From positions 1-14,331 of the forward strand of contig JAEYTV010000588.1 in assembly GCA_023433855.1 (NCBI GenBank): 14,331 nt of DNA, given 5' to 3'. Below the pieces are notes generated by a model, which saw only the letters and a program-made list of their open reading frames with translations, had not been told where the DNA came from and did no database searches. The stretch is from Pseudomonadota bacterium (GTDB lineage Bacteria > Pseudomonadota > Alphaproteobacteria > Rhizobiales > Rhizobiaceae). The translations under genes and the position numbers were made by a program. Numbering within the stretch: position 1 is the first letter of the stretch; the number at the start of each line of letters is the position of its first letter. Shown here in pieces: positions 14,320 through 14,331 of this stretch.

Positions 14320-14331
14320 ACGATGACGATA

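Overview
The window reads as a G+C-rich alphaproteobacterial chromosome or megaplasmid segment, most likely Rhizobiales (Rhizobium/Agrobacterium/Ensifer-like). The reasons are the PcaB type, the complete high-affinity molybdate operon, the density of ABC and TRAP uptake systems, the LacI-family regulator next to a transport operon, and the consistent GC-biased codon use throughout. No genus can be fixed from sequence reading alone. No rRNA, tRNA, CRISPR array, insertion sequence or phage gene was seen.

Region by region. (1) 1-972 is the 3' part of pcaB (protocatechuate branch of the beta-ketoadipate pathway), probably the end of a pca operon lying to the left. (2) 1114-2289 is a stand-alone branched-chain/aromatic-type ABC solute receptor with no permease or ATPase beside it. 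(3) 2573-5178 is modABC, the molybdate importer, preceded by a 24-bp inverted repeat that looks like a ModE operator (Mo-box). (4) 5407-6450 is a LacI-family repressor gene with its own promoter and an inverted repeat over it. (5) 6478-6493 is a perfect 16-bp CG-centred palindrome, the natural candidate operator. (6) 6547-13190 is a same-strand run: two permeases, periplasmic receptor and ATPase of a polar-amino-acid-type (PAAT) ABC importer, a D-2-hydroxyacid dehydrogenase, a 105-aa small alpha+beta protein, an enolase-superfamily sugar-acid dehydratase-like enzyme and an EamA/DMT-type transporter. It ends at a strong bidirectional terminator (13197-13226). (7) 13253-14260, convergent on the minus strand, is a TRAP-type (DctP) periplasmic receptor.

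The most interesting unit is regions 4-6. The importer looks like an amino-acid system. However, its receptor keeps the carboxylate-binding Arg (Arg110) and has Ser192 where amino-acid receptors have the Asp that holds the alpha-amino group. A LacI-type repressor, a hydroxyacid dehydrogenase and a galactonate-dehydratase-like enolase enzyme complete the unit. Together they suggest uptake and breakdown of a hydroxylated carboxylate (sugar acid or related) rather than an amino acid. I do not recognise the exact substrate; this is inference from residues and context.
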